Of a DNA stretch of 64,000 nt, positions 46,247-53,231 are shown piece after piece. Position 1 is the stretch's first letter, and each line of letters opens with the position of its first letter. The notes under the pieces are model-generated. The model did not search any database. It worked only from the letters and a program-made list of their open reading frames with translations, and had not been told where the DNA came from. Made by a program: the position numbers and the translations under genes. Source of the DNA: Paenibacillus sp. RUD330 (GTDB lineage Bacteria; Bacillota; Bacilli; Paenibacillales; Paenibacillaceae); the NCBI RefSeq assembly GCF_002243345.2, contig NZ_CP022655.2, positions 1,142,001-1,206,000 on the forward strand, given 5' to 3'.

Positions 46247-47871
46247 AACTCGCAGAAGCCATGCTGCGCTATTTGAAGTCTGCAGGAGTCGAGCATCTGT
46301 TTGGAATTCCGGCCGGCATCATCGGACCGATCTACGATTCGCTCATCGACGTCGGCATCAAGCCCGTCATCGCGAAGAACGAGGCGGGATCGGCCTATAC
46401 GGCGGCCCGTTATTCCAGCACCTCGGGAAGGCTGTCCGTATGCGCCGGAGCGGGAGCGGTGGGCGTCAGCAACATGATGAACGGCATTGCGGACGCGAAG
46501 CGGGCCAAAGCCCCGATGCTGGTCATCGCCGGCGGCATCAACCGCTGGCAGATGGGCAAAGGAGCGATCCAAGAGCTCGACGGCGAACAGATGGTGAAGG
46601 GTGTCACCAAATACAGCGCGACAGTGCTGCGCGAGCAGGATGTGCTGGCGGAGCTGGACAAGGCGGTACGGATCGCTCTGACTCCTCCTTGCGGCCCGGT
46701 GTACCTGTGCATCCCTATCGACATCCAGCGCTTGGATCTGGACATGCCTATTCCCGAAGCGCCGGCTGCAGCCGAGTTCGCTGCTCCTCTGCCGGACCCT
46801 GCCTCGCTGGAGCATGCCGCCGCGCTGATCCGCTCCGCGCGCAAGGGCCTGATCATGGTCGGCCGCGGCGGCCGCGGCTTCGGCGACGGCATCAGGCAGC
46901 TCAGCGAGAAGCTGCAGTGGCCTGTAATCACGACGCCGGCGGGAAAGGGAATCGTTTCGGGAGATTTTCCTTTGAATCTGGGCAACTACGGGTTCTCCAG
47001 CACGGAGGCGGCGAGCCGGTATGTGAATTCGGCCGAGCCCGACTGCGTTCTAGTGCTGGGCAGCAGCCTCGGGGAAGCCTCGACCTGCAACTTCAACGAC
47101 GTGCTTGTCGCCGGACGGAAGCTCATCCACGTGGACCGCGATCCCTCCGAGCTCGGCAAAGTGTTCCGAACGGATGCGGCCGTACGCGGCGATCTGAAGG
47201 AGGTTCTTCCTTGCCTCCTGAACGCCGTTCAGGCGTCCTCCTCCCGGTACATTCGGGAGGAGCCCGTCAACGCGCCTTATGAGCTCAACCATACCGGCAT
47301 GTCTCTGCGGCTGTTCCTGGAAAACCTGAAGGACACCATGCCGTCGGACACCCGCTATGTATGCGATATCGGGGAGTTCACCAACTTCGCGCTGAAGTAC
47401 ATCCATGTCCCGGACGGGGGAGACTTCGAGATCAACCTCGATTACGGGGCGATGGGCTCGGCCATCTCGGGAGCGCCCGGATTGGCTCTCGCCGATCCTT
47501 CCCGGCCGGTCGCCGTCGTCGCAGGGGATGGATGCTTCTTCATGAACGGAATGGATATTCTGACCGCCAAGGAATACCGGATTCCCGTCGTTTACTTCGT
47601 CATCAACAACGCGATGCTGTCTTATGTGGAAAGAGGCCAGCAGTTCCTCTTCAGCCGTTCCATCCCGGATTACAAGCAGGAGCGCATCTCCATCGCAGCC
47701 ATGATGGAAGCTGCCGGGGTCCGGTCCATGTCGGTGGAAAGCATCGAGGAGATGGCGGCGATTCCGTCCTTCCTCGAAGGCCTGGATGGACCTTGCCTCA
47801 TCGAGGTCATTACGGACGGAACCGAGCCGGCTCCGATTCTGGACCGGCTCAAAGCACTGGTCGTCAACTGA
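46243..47871 (+). CDS. Thiamine-diphosphate-dependent enzyme, acetolactate-synthase-like
   Basis: ThDP enzyme of 542 residues in the three-domain ALS/oxalyl-CoA decarboxylase/benzaldehyde-lyase superfamily. The catalytic Glu is in AKNEAGSAYTAARYSS, and the ThDP/Mg motif is AGDGCFFMNGMD with the terminal FVINNAML. FAD-contact residues of true ALS are not evident, and there is no ilvN-type small subunit gene beside it. Such enzymes join or cleave 2-oxo acids, giving acyloins or aldehydes. It is followed by a STAS-like protein and a KAS III homologue, which suggests a product built from a 2-oxo acid and an acyl group. Start 46243 follows GGAGAG. Confidence 0.8.
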   Translation: MKLAEAMLRYLKSAGVEHLFGIPAGIIGPIYDSLIDVGIKPVIAKNEAGSAYTAARYSSTSGRLSVCAGAGAVGVSNMMNGIADAKRAKAPMLVIAGGINRWQMGKGAIQELDGEQMVKGVTKYSATVLREQDVLAELDKAVRIALTPPCGPVYLCIPIDIQRLDLDMPIPEAPAAAEFAAPLPDPASLEHAAALIRSARKGLIMVGRGGRGFGDGIRQLSEKLQWPVITTPAGKGIVSGDFPLNLGNYGFSSTEAASRYVNSAEPDCVLVLGSSLGEASTCNFNDVLVAGRKLIHVDRDPSELGKVFRTDAAVRGDLKEVLPCLLNAVQASSSRYIREEPVNAPYELNHTGMSLRLFLENLKDTMPSDTRYVCDIGEFTNFALKYIHVPDGGDFEINLDYGAMGSAISGAPGLALADPSRPVAVVAGDGCFFMNGMDILTAKEYRIPVVYFVINNAMLSYVERGQQFLFSRSIPDYKQERISIAAMMEAAGVRSMSVESIEEMAAIPSFLEGLDGPCLIEVITDGTEPAPILDRLKALVVN

Positions 47872-47907
47872 TATCAACCAAACCAGCCAAGAAAGAAGGA
47901 TGCAGAA

Positions 47908-48249
47908 ATGGGTAGCTTCAATATTGATCTGGATCGCACGAACAAGGTTTTCAACGCGCAGGTAGAGGGAACGTTCTCTCCGGAGGACGGCATGAATTCC
48001 GTAGAGGCGTACAAAGCCACGATCGCGACGATCGATACGTCGGAATATGAAATTCGCATCGACTGCACGCTGCTCAATGTATCGGCTCCGAGCTCGCTGC
48101 CGATTCTCGAAGGCTGCTTCGCGCTGTACAAGGAAGACGGCTTCAAGAAAGTCTCTCTCCTGCTCGCCAAAAATCCGGTGCTCAAAATGCAGCTCGGACG
48201 CGTCGCGCGCGGAGTCGGCCTGGAAAACTGCGAAATCACCGAAGTCTAA
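47908..48249 (+). CDS. Small STAS-like protein
   Basis: Cytoplasmic protein of 113 residues. The pattern of alternating strands and helices (FNIDLDRTNKVFNAQVEG; EYEIRIDCTLLNVSAPSSLPILEGCFALYKEDGF-type core; VSLLLAKNPVLKMQLGRVARGVGL) resembles a STAS/SpoIIAA-like fold, with the Ser-Ala-Pro-Ser stretch at the place where anti-sigma antagonists are phosphorylated. No partner kinase is encoded here, so it may be a scaffold or regulatory partner of the flanking enzymes. The ATG follows AAGAAAGGATGCAGAA. Assignment to STAS is by eye only. Confidence 0.6.
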   Translation: MGSFNIDLDRTNKVFNAQVEGTFSPEDGMNSVEAYKATIATIDTSEYEIRIDCTLLNVSAPSSLPILEGCFALYKEDGFKKVSLLLAKNPVLKMQLGRVARGVGLENCEITEV

Positions 48250-48274
48250 TTCCGATCCAGAGGAGGCAAAGCCA

Positions 48275-49258
48275 ATGACAGCCGTCCGAATCCGCAGTCT
48301 GGAGATCTATCATCCTTCCCATGAAGTGGACAATGAGTACTATATCGAGCGCTTCCGCCAGTCCGGCGTCGAAGTGTCGGGCTTGCTGAAGGCGCTTGGC
48401 CGCGACAAGCGTTTTGTCATCGACAGCCCGGACGAGAATACGTACACGATGGCGCTGGAGGCATCCCGCAAGGCGCTGGCCGCCGCCGGATGCGCGGCCG
48501 AGGACCTCGATCTCATCCTCTTCTCCTCCCAGACGCCGGAGTATCTGCTTCCGAGCAACGCCCTCAAGCTCCATAGCGGACTTGGCGGCAACAAGCAGAC
48601 GATGTGTTACGACATCAACGCGAACTGCGCAGGCATGCTGGTGGCGGTCGAGCAGGCAAGCCGCACGATGCTGAGCAATCCCCGCATCAAGCGGGCGCTC
48701 GTCGTCGGAGCGGATCATTTCTCCGTCCACAGCCCGCAGGAGCCGGTATACCATTCCAACTTCGCCGATTCCGCGGCTGCCGTCATCCTGGAAGCGCAGG
48801 AGGGAAGCGGCGGCTTCATCGATTCGCTCTATCAGACGGACACGGCGGTCATCGACAATTCCCTGTTCCCTGCTGGCGGACTGTCGAACCTGTACCGTGG
48901 AGAAGCTGCCGAGGCTCAGGTCAGATTCACTCCGTTCGACGACTCCGTATGCGTCGATTCCGCGGTGGATACGCTGCGCGAGCTGATGGACAGCAACGGC
49001 ATCCGGAGTTCGGAGGTCGGCGCCTACCTGTTCTCCCAATTTTCCGTCGGCAACGTGAAGCTGGTCTCGGAGCGGCTCGGCATCGACGGCTCCAAGGTCG
49101 CTTATGTCGGGGACAAGTACGGTTATACCGCCAGCAACAGCCCGTTCCTTGCCCTGCATGACGCTTTGCGGGACGGCAAGGTCAAGCGCGGCGACTATCT
49201 GGTGTTCTGGACGGTCGGCGCAGGATGGCAGAACGTGGCCATGCTGATGGAATACTGA
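48275..49258 (+). CDS. 3-oxoacyl-ACP synthase III (FabH-like) homologue with altered active site
   Basis: Thiolase-fold protein of 327 residues related to FabH. The nucleophile Cys118 is present in NANCAGM, so it should form an acyl-enzyme. The catalytic His of FabH (HQAN) aligns without gaps to Ser254 (SQFS in LFSQFSVGNVKLV), and the Asn of GNTSAAS aligns to Tyr284 (GYTASNS). Normal decarboxylative Claisen condensation is therefore unlikely; acyl transfer to another nucleophile, as in some KAS III-like ester- or amide-forming enzymes, is a better guess. The ATG follows AGAGGAGGCAAAGCC. It is last in the chemoreceptor/ThDP cluster, ending at a hairpin. Confidence 0.8.
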   Translation: MTAVRIRSLEIYHPSHEVDNEYYIERFRQSGVEVSGLLKALGRDKRFVIDSPDENTYTMALEASRKALAAAGCAAEDLDLILFSSQTPEYLLPSNALKLHSGLGGNKQTMCYDINANCAGMLVAVEQASRTMLSNPRIKRALVVGADHFSVHSPQEPVYHSNFADSAAAVILEAQEGSGGFIDSLYQTDTAVIDNSLFPAGGLSNLYRGEAAEAQVRFTPFDDSVCVDSAVDTLRELMDSNGIRSSEVGAYLFSQFSVGNVKLVSERLGIDGSKVAYVGDKYGYTASNSPFLALHDALRDGKVKRGDYLVFWTVGAGWQNVAMLMEY

Positions 49259-49276
49259 TTCGTTATTCTTGTTTTG

Positions 49277-49318
49277 AAAAGCTGTCTCCTTGCCGAAAGG
49301 CAGGGGGACGGCTTTTTT
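49277..49318 (+). terminator. Terminator of the chemoreceptor/ThDP/KAS III cluster
   Basis: AAAAGCTGTC and the following bases pair with GACGGCTTTT across a GAAA loop, with several G-U wobbles, followed by TTTTTT. Confidence 0.8.
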
Positions 49319-49752
49319 GAATTTTTCTTATAAATAGGAAGTAGTATTTTTTTACTATTTCCATGAACGAAAAAGATTGATAGCATAAAATGGATTTGAA
49401 TTCCAAATAAAAGAAATGAGAACCTAAATCAATCCGAGAGGCCGCTCAAGACCTGCAGACGTCCAAAGGTGTCCAAAATATCTCGGAGGACGCAAAAAAC
49501 GTCGTTCTCGATAAGACAGCCGGTCTATGTTTTTGAAGGAACCTACGACTATGAAGGAAAGAAATCAAGCTTTTCCGGAGTAGTCCCGGCAGTCAGCAGC
49601 GGTTCAGTCAAAGCCATGGATACAGACGTTCCGCCAGCTGCAAGTTATCAGGAAAAAGAGGGGAAATAAGGTTTGATGATGAAGACGGCACCTCTGAAGG
49701 GGGAAACGGAATTCCAGCGGCGGTCACCTTTTTTTGCACAGGAGGATGAAAC
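49319..49752. other. AT-rich, gene-poor stretch with a hairpin
   Basis: Bases 49319-49420 are markedly AT-rich compared with the rest of the window and contain GGAAGTAGTA (49340-49349) pairing with TACTATTTCC (49357-49366), with one wobble. The following 300 bases hold only one weak short frame, listed separately. The composition looks like acquired or decaying DNA. Confidence 0.5.
49469..49669 (+). pseudogene. Possible gene remnant, unrecognised
   Basis: GTG-initiated frame of 66 codons. The middle part (PVYVFEGTYDYEGKKSSFSG) looks like real protein, while the N terminus (MSKISRRTQKTSFSI) does not, and there is no ribosome binding site at the GTG. It may be the 3' remnant of a truncated gene. 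I cannot name a family. Confidence 0.25.
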
Positions 49753-50085
49753 TTGAACTTAAATTGGAAGTCAGGCATAGCAGGGGCAGTTGTGGTCCTG
49801 CTTGCTGCCGCCGCGTTATGGCGCTTGAACCCATGGCAATCGACGCTGCCTGCCCGTATCTTGGTTCCGCTGCCGGGCGTTTCGGAGAACGGGAAGGTCA
49901 AGTGGACGTACGAAGAAAACAAAACCTCTGCTGCAATCGATTCCCTCGTGCTCGTTGAAGACGAGCGGAATAAGCGCTACCAGCCCGGTGATGAAATTAA
50001 GCTGATGAATACCGTTTTTGTGCTGAAGGAAATCAAAAAGGTTAACGGAGACGAGTATGCGGCTGAGCTCATTCTCAAGAAGTAG
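49753..50085 (+). CDS. Small membrane-anchored extracytoplasmic protein, unrecognised
   Basis: Protein of 110 residues. An N-terminal helix (SGIAGAVVVLLAAAALW) is followed by an extracytoplasmic domain rich in beta strands (ARILVPLPGV; RYQPGDEIKLMNTVFVLKEIKKVNG). The TTG start at 49753 follows GGAGGATGAAAC. It overlaps the next small gene by 29 bases, so the two are probably translated together. I do not recognise a family. Confidence 0.5.
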   Translation: MNLNWKSGIAGAVVVLLAAAALWRLNPWQSTLPARILVPLPGVSENGKVKWTYEENKTSAAIDSLVLVEDERNKRYQPGDEIKLMNTVFVLKEIKKVNGDEYAAELILKK

Positions 50086-50389
50086 CGCAGACGGAGGCCG
50101 AGGGAAGCGGCAGCGCATGCTTCAGGGCGGCTTGCTGGCAGCTGTTCTTGTGTTGGCCGTCCATGCAACGCAGCAGGATACGGTCTATGAAGCCGTCAAC
50201 TTCCAGCTGGAAATGAAGATGAAAACGCCGGTTTATTTTGATGAAAAAGGCGAGGCGGAGGAGTATTTCAAGCTTAAGTCCATTCCGACGACGATACTGG
50301 TCGATCAAGACGGGCGGAAGCATTTTATTTATGGTCCTTTGGAAAAAACGGAAGTGGAGGGCTTGCTTGAAGCCTATTTATCTCGATAA
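50057..50389 (+). CDS. Membrane-anchored thioredoxin-like protein lacking the CxxC half
   Basis: 110 residues. An N-terminal helix (MLQGGLLAAVLVLAV) is followed by what resembles the second half of a TlpA/ResA-type thioredoxin domain: PVYFDEKGEAEEYFKLKSIPTTILVDQDGR with the cis-Pro in SIPTT. The first half, which would carry the CxxC motif, is missing, so it should not be redox active. It may be a truncated relic or a structural protein. ATG 50057 has GGAG 7 bases upstream, inside the preceding gene. Confidence 0.5.
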   Translation: MRLSSFSRSSADGGRGKRQRMLQGGLLAAVLVLAVHATQQDTVYEAVNFQLEMKMKTPVYFDEKGEAEEYFKLKSIPTTILVDQDGRKHFIYGPLEKTEVEGLLEAYLSR

Positions 50390-50419
50390 AAACCGCAGGT
50401 TTCAAGTCGGAGGAATTTC

Positions 50420-50473
50420 ATGCTTGCCGAAGAAGCCGTGAAGAGAATCGAAACCGTTGAGGATGCCGGCTGA
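50420..50473 (+). other. 17-codon ORF behind a strong ribosome binding site
   Basis: GGAGGAATTTC precedes an ATG opening a short frame (MLAEEAVKRIETVEDAG) ending at TGA 50471-50473. It could be the surviving 5' end of a decayed gene or a leader peptide. The following sequence has the near-repeat GCCGGCTGA/TCCGGCTGA and no continuing frame. Confidence 0.25.
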
Positions 50474-50575
50474 TTCCGGCTGAACCATCGAGATCTTATT
50501 TCCTCGGAAATAGGGCTCGATGAAGGAAGCTCTTGCAGCGGTCAAGCGCTTGTCCCGTCCATGAAGCGAAGCGGA

Positions 50576-50606
50576 AGCCCCTCTAATCGACCTGATTAGA
50601 GGGGCT
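50576..50606. terminator. 13-bp-stem hairpin between convergent small genes
   Basis: AGCCCCTCTAATC (50576-50588), loop GACCT, GATTAGAGGGGCT (50594-50606), followed by a C/T-rich tract rather than a pure T-run. Confidence 0.6.
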
Positions 50607-50683
50607 GCTTCTCTTCTCTTCTCTTCTAAGAGCTTGCAGGGAGGGATCAAGCCCGCATGAACATTATTCGGGGGCGGCTTTGT

Positions 50684-50836
50684 TCAGGCTTGGGGCTGGA
50701 GAAGGTCCTGGTATGATTTGTACGCCAGAATGGCGACAATCAGAGATCCGATAAAGAAAAAAACGGATCCTCCCAGTGTAAACAATCTGCCGATCAGGGT
50801 GTATTTAGCATCATCGATCTGGGCAAGCCGGTTCAT
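50684..50836 (-). CDS. 50-residue membrane protein, unrecognised
   Basis: Minus-strand frame of 50 codons beginning MNRLAQIDDAKYTLIG. A single strong hydrophobic helix (GGSVFFFIGSLIVAILAY) is followed by a short polar tail (KSYQDLLQPQA). The start codon at 50836 has GGGAGGGAC 5 to 8 bases upstream on the minus strand, and the flanking DNA is otherwise empty. The length, site and helix support a real small membrane protein, but I know no family for it. Confidence 0.6.
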   Translation of the reverse strand: MNRLAQIDDAKYTLIGRLFTLGGSVFFFIGSLIVAILAYKSYQDLLQPQA

Positions 50837-50934
50837 TTCTGTCCCTCCCTAGGCCATTTATCCTAGTGTATGCATCCCTGATCAATCGGTTCTACTCCCA
50901 GCCTGAAGCGGCAGGCTGGGAACGAGCCTTCGCA

Positions 50935-51345
50935 TTACAGGGAGTACTTCCTGTACATGCCGACGGAAGCGGGCTCCGTATAATCAAAGCCATATTGCTT
51001 GTACAAGCGGTCCGCCGGAACATCGGCAATGAGGCTTACATAGGAGCCCTTCGGCGCATGGCTATCCAGATACTCCGTCAAATGGGCCATCACGAGCTTG
51101 CCGAGTCCTATCCCTTGATAAGCCGGATCTACCGCGATGTCGACAATCTGATAGAAACAGCCGCCGTCGCCGATGATCCGGCCCATTCCGATCAGCCGGT
51201 CTTCATGCCGGAGAGATACGCAATAGATCGAGTTCCGGAGTCCGATCGCAGCTCCTTCCGGACTTTTGGCGCTCAATCCTGCGGCCTTTCGGAGGCGGAT
51301 GTATTCTTCCGGGGCGGGAGCTGCATGGTGGACGGATGGATTCAG
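50935..51345 (-). CDS. GNAT family N-acetyltransferase with irregular 5' end
   Basis: Acetyltransferase of about 113-136 residues. Motif A is clear: YQIVDIAVDPAYQGIGLGKLV with the acetyl-CoA loop YQGIGLG, and motif B is ADRLYKQYGFDY. The usual start region (EEYIRLRKAAGLSAKSPEG) is encoded upstream of the first standard start (TTG at 51276), but in that frame only a CTG at 51345 is available after an in-frame TGA. An ATG at 51352 with a good AAAGGGGA site is in another frame. Either CTG is used or a small indel has disrupted the 5' end. Confidence 0.65.
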   Translation of the reverse strand: MNPSVHHAAPAPEEYIRLRKAAGLSAKSPEGAAIGLRNSIYCVSLRHEDRLIGMGRIIGDGGCFYQIVDIAVDPAYQGIGLGKLVMAHLTEYLDSHAPKGSYVSLIADVPADRLYKQYGFDYTEPASVGMYRKYSL

Positions 51346-51381
51346 GGTTCATTTCCCCTTTCAATTTTTCGTAGATCCGGA

Positions 51382-51867
51382 TCAGCCCTTAAGCAGATCT
51401 TTGGCGGAGGATTCTATCTTGTGCCGATACCGGGGCAGATGGCCGGCGAGCGCGGCGAGCGCAATCGACGCCGCCTGGCGCTCTTCGCCGGCTTCGGCCA
51501 GGCATAGGGCCAGGAAAGCCTGGACGGCGTCGTCCAGATGATCGGACCCGCGCCGCTGCTCGGTAGAGAGCAGGGCAATCGCCTCCGGCAGCGCTCCGAT
51601 GCCGCGCAGCAGGCTTGCGAGCTGAATGACGGCAAGCCTCCTGCGCTCTCCCTTCAATCCTCTCGAAAGGGCGCGCCGGTATAGCGGCACGGCCAGATTG
51701 GACTGCCCGGCCTGCTCCAGGGAGGCGGCGCGTTCGAAGGCCGCTTCAGGATTGTCCTCGGGAAGCTCGGAAGCGAGCCGTTCCATTCGGGCGACGAATT
51801 CCTCTCCGCTCAAGACGTCTGCGGAGCCCCATAGCAGCGCCACCCGTTTATCCCAATCATCAGGCAT
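51382..51867 (-). CDS. Tetratricopeptide-repeat protein (TPR_5 type)
   Basis: Cytoplasmic protein of 161 residues made of antiparallel helices. TPR-like units are seen at PEAAFERAASLEQAGQSNLAV, YRRALSRGLKGERRRLAVIQ, ASLLRGIGALPEAIALL and AFLALCLAEAGEERQAASIAL. This arrangement matches short TPR_5 proteins of unknown role in Bacillota, presumably a protein-binding adaptor. ATG 51867 follows AAGGAGAGATGCCGC. The frame stays open far upstream, but only this part has repeat character. Confidence 0.75.
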   Translation of the reverse strand: MPDDWDKRVALLWGSADVLSGEEFVARMERLASELPEDNPEAAFERAASLEQAGQSNLAVPLYRRALSRGLKGERRRLAVIQLASLLRGIGALPEAIALLSTEQRRGSDHLDDAVQAFLALCLAEAGEERQAASIALAALAGHLPRYRHKIESSAKDLLKG

Positions 51868-52053
51868 GCGGCATCTCTCCTTGGTCAGTTTCCTCTCTGC
51901 TATTATAGGGCTTGCCTTGACGGGAACCAAGCTTGCGCGAAGGATCGGGACGTTACATTTTCGATAGAGTCGTATACAATCGGTGTATGCGAATTCGGCG
52001 AAGAAAGAGCGCAGCCGTGCATCGTACGGGAAAGAAGACAGAGGAGGAGCTCC

Positions 52054-52968
52054 ATGCATTCGAAAGGAAAGAAGCTGCTGGCATGCTTGCCGGCCGCATG
52101 TCTGGCCATCCAGCTGACGGCTTGCGCCGCTCCGGCCGATGCCGTGGATTCCGGCGTCGCCAGCCTCGCGGGGCAGGACAACGGAGCCGTCGAAGCCGGG
52201 CGTGAGGCGGCAGCGGCTCGTACTCCGGCCACGGCGGCTGCTGCCCCGGCGGATTCGAGTGCGCCGCAGCCGACGATTGCCGGCCCGCGGCCTTCCCCCG
52301 TCGGCAAGGCCGCGCCCGCCAAGCAAGGAGTGAAGCCAGTGGCAGAGAAGAAGCATCGGCTCCCGGAGGGCTTCGTTTACTTGGATGAAGTCATCCCGAC
52401 GCTCAAATCCGACATCCGCTATTACACCGACTACAATTTCGTGGGAAGAAGGCTGGACGGCTACAAGGCGCCGTACGCCATCTTGTCCGGGCAGGCGGCC
52501 AAAGCGTTGAAGGGGGTAAGCGACGATCTTGCCGCGGAAGGACTCGGACTGCTTGTCTACGATGCCTACCGCCCGGTCAAGGCTGTCCAGCAGTTCATGT
52601 CCTGGTCCAGGGATGCGGACGATACCGCCATGAAGGACGTCTTTTATCCCGAAGTGGACAAGGCCGACGTGTTCAAGCTTGGTTTCGTATCCTCCCGTTC
52701 GGGGCATTCCAGGGGCAGCACGATCGATCTCACGACCTTCAGCCTGAAGACAGGCAAGCCGACCGACATGGGCAGTCCTTTCGATTTTTTCGGGGAAATC
52801 TCGAGCCATGGCACGCAGCAGATCGGAGCCCTGCAAGCGGCTAACCGGGCCGTTCTCAAAAAAGCGATGGAGAAGCGCGGCTTCCACCCCTACAGCAAGG
52901 AATGGTGGCATTATACGCTCGAAAAGGAGCCGTTTCCCAAAAAATATTTCGATTTTGACATCGAGTGA
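52054..52968 (+). CDS. D-alanyl-D-alanine dipeptidase (VanX/DdpX-like) lipoprotein
   Basis: M15D zinc dipeptidase of 304 residues predicted to hydrolyse D-Ala-D-Ala outside the membrane. The signal peptide ends in LTACAAPA (lipobox Cys at about 24), then an Ala/Pro-rich linker of about 70 residues, then the catalytic domain. The zinc ligands are His and Asp in SGHSRGSTIDLT and His in EWWHYTL, with the catalytic Glu just before the WWH. VYDAYRPVKA is also conserved. Cytoplasmic VanX confers vancomycin resistance with VanHA, but no vanH or vanA is here, so a role in peptidoglycan turnover or nutrient recycling is likelier. Confidence 0.88.
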   Translation: MHSKGKKLLACLPAACLAIQLTACAAPADAVDSGVASLAGQDNGAVEAGREAAAARTPATAAAAPADSSAPQPTIAGPRPSPVGKAAPAKQGVKPVAEKKHRLPEGFVYLDEVIPTLKSDIRYYTDYNFVGRRLDGYKAPYAILSGQAAKALKGVSDDLAAEGLGLLVYDAYRPVKAVQQFMSWSRDADDTAMKDVFYPEVDKADVFKLGFVSSRSGHSRGSTIDLTTFSLKTGKPTDMGSPFDFFGEISSHGTQQIGALQAANRAVLKKAMEKRGFHPYSKEWWHYTLEKEPFPKKYFDFDIE

Positions 52969-53042
52969 CGAGAGGTTCGATGCGGCGATTTTCCCGACTC
53001 CGCAGGCATTCTTTTCACGCAGTAGCTGGCGCAGTGGAAACG

Positions 53043-53091
53043 AAGCGATCCCCATCCGGCTTGACAAGCCGGATGGGGATCGCTTTTTTTA
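53043..53091 (+). terminator. 20-bp-stem terminator after the dipeptidase gene
   Basis: The arms 53043-53062 and 53066-53085 are complementary around a GAC loop, followed by a T-run. Confidence 0.92.
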
Positions 53092-53165
53092 TGTTCGGGA
53101 AATCAAAAAATTCTATGATCCCATCCAATTTTATAGAATTTATTTAATGAAACCTTATCTTGCCG

Positions 53166-53195
53166 TTGACGGTTCCCTGACACAGGTCTTATATG
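53166..53195 (+). promoter_or_regulatory. Promoter of the afu/fbp-like ABC operon
   Basis: TTGACG at 53166-53171, 18 bases, then TATATG at 53190-53195 (or TTATAT with 17). I found no Fur box between it and the first gene. Confidence 0.5.
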
Positions 53196-53231
53196 CTTAG
53201 TGCATCAAGACATTGATCAGGAGGATGTTCG

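Noticed and set aside
46243-47871. Branched-chain amino acid biosynthesis ilvB
   Set aside because: No ilvN, ilvC or leu genes are adjacent, and the neighbours are a chemoreceptor, STAS-like and KAS III genes.
52054-52968. Vancomycin-resistance cluster
   Set aside because: Only a VanX-like dipeptidase is present, as an exported lipoprotein; vanH, vanA and vanRS are absent.
53100-53231. Fur box before the AfuA/FbpA-like gene
   Set aside because: No 7-1-7 match is visible, unlike the clear one at 43514-43534.
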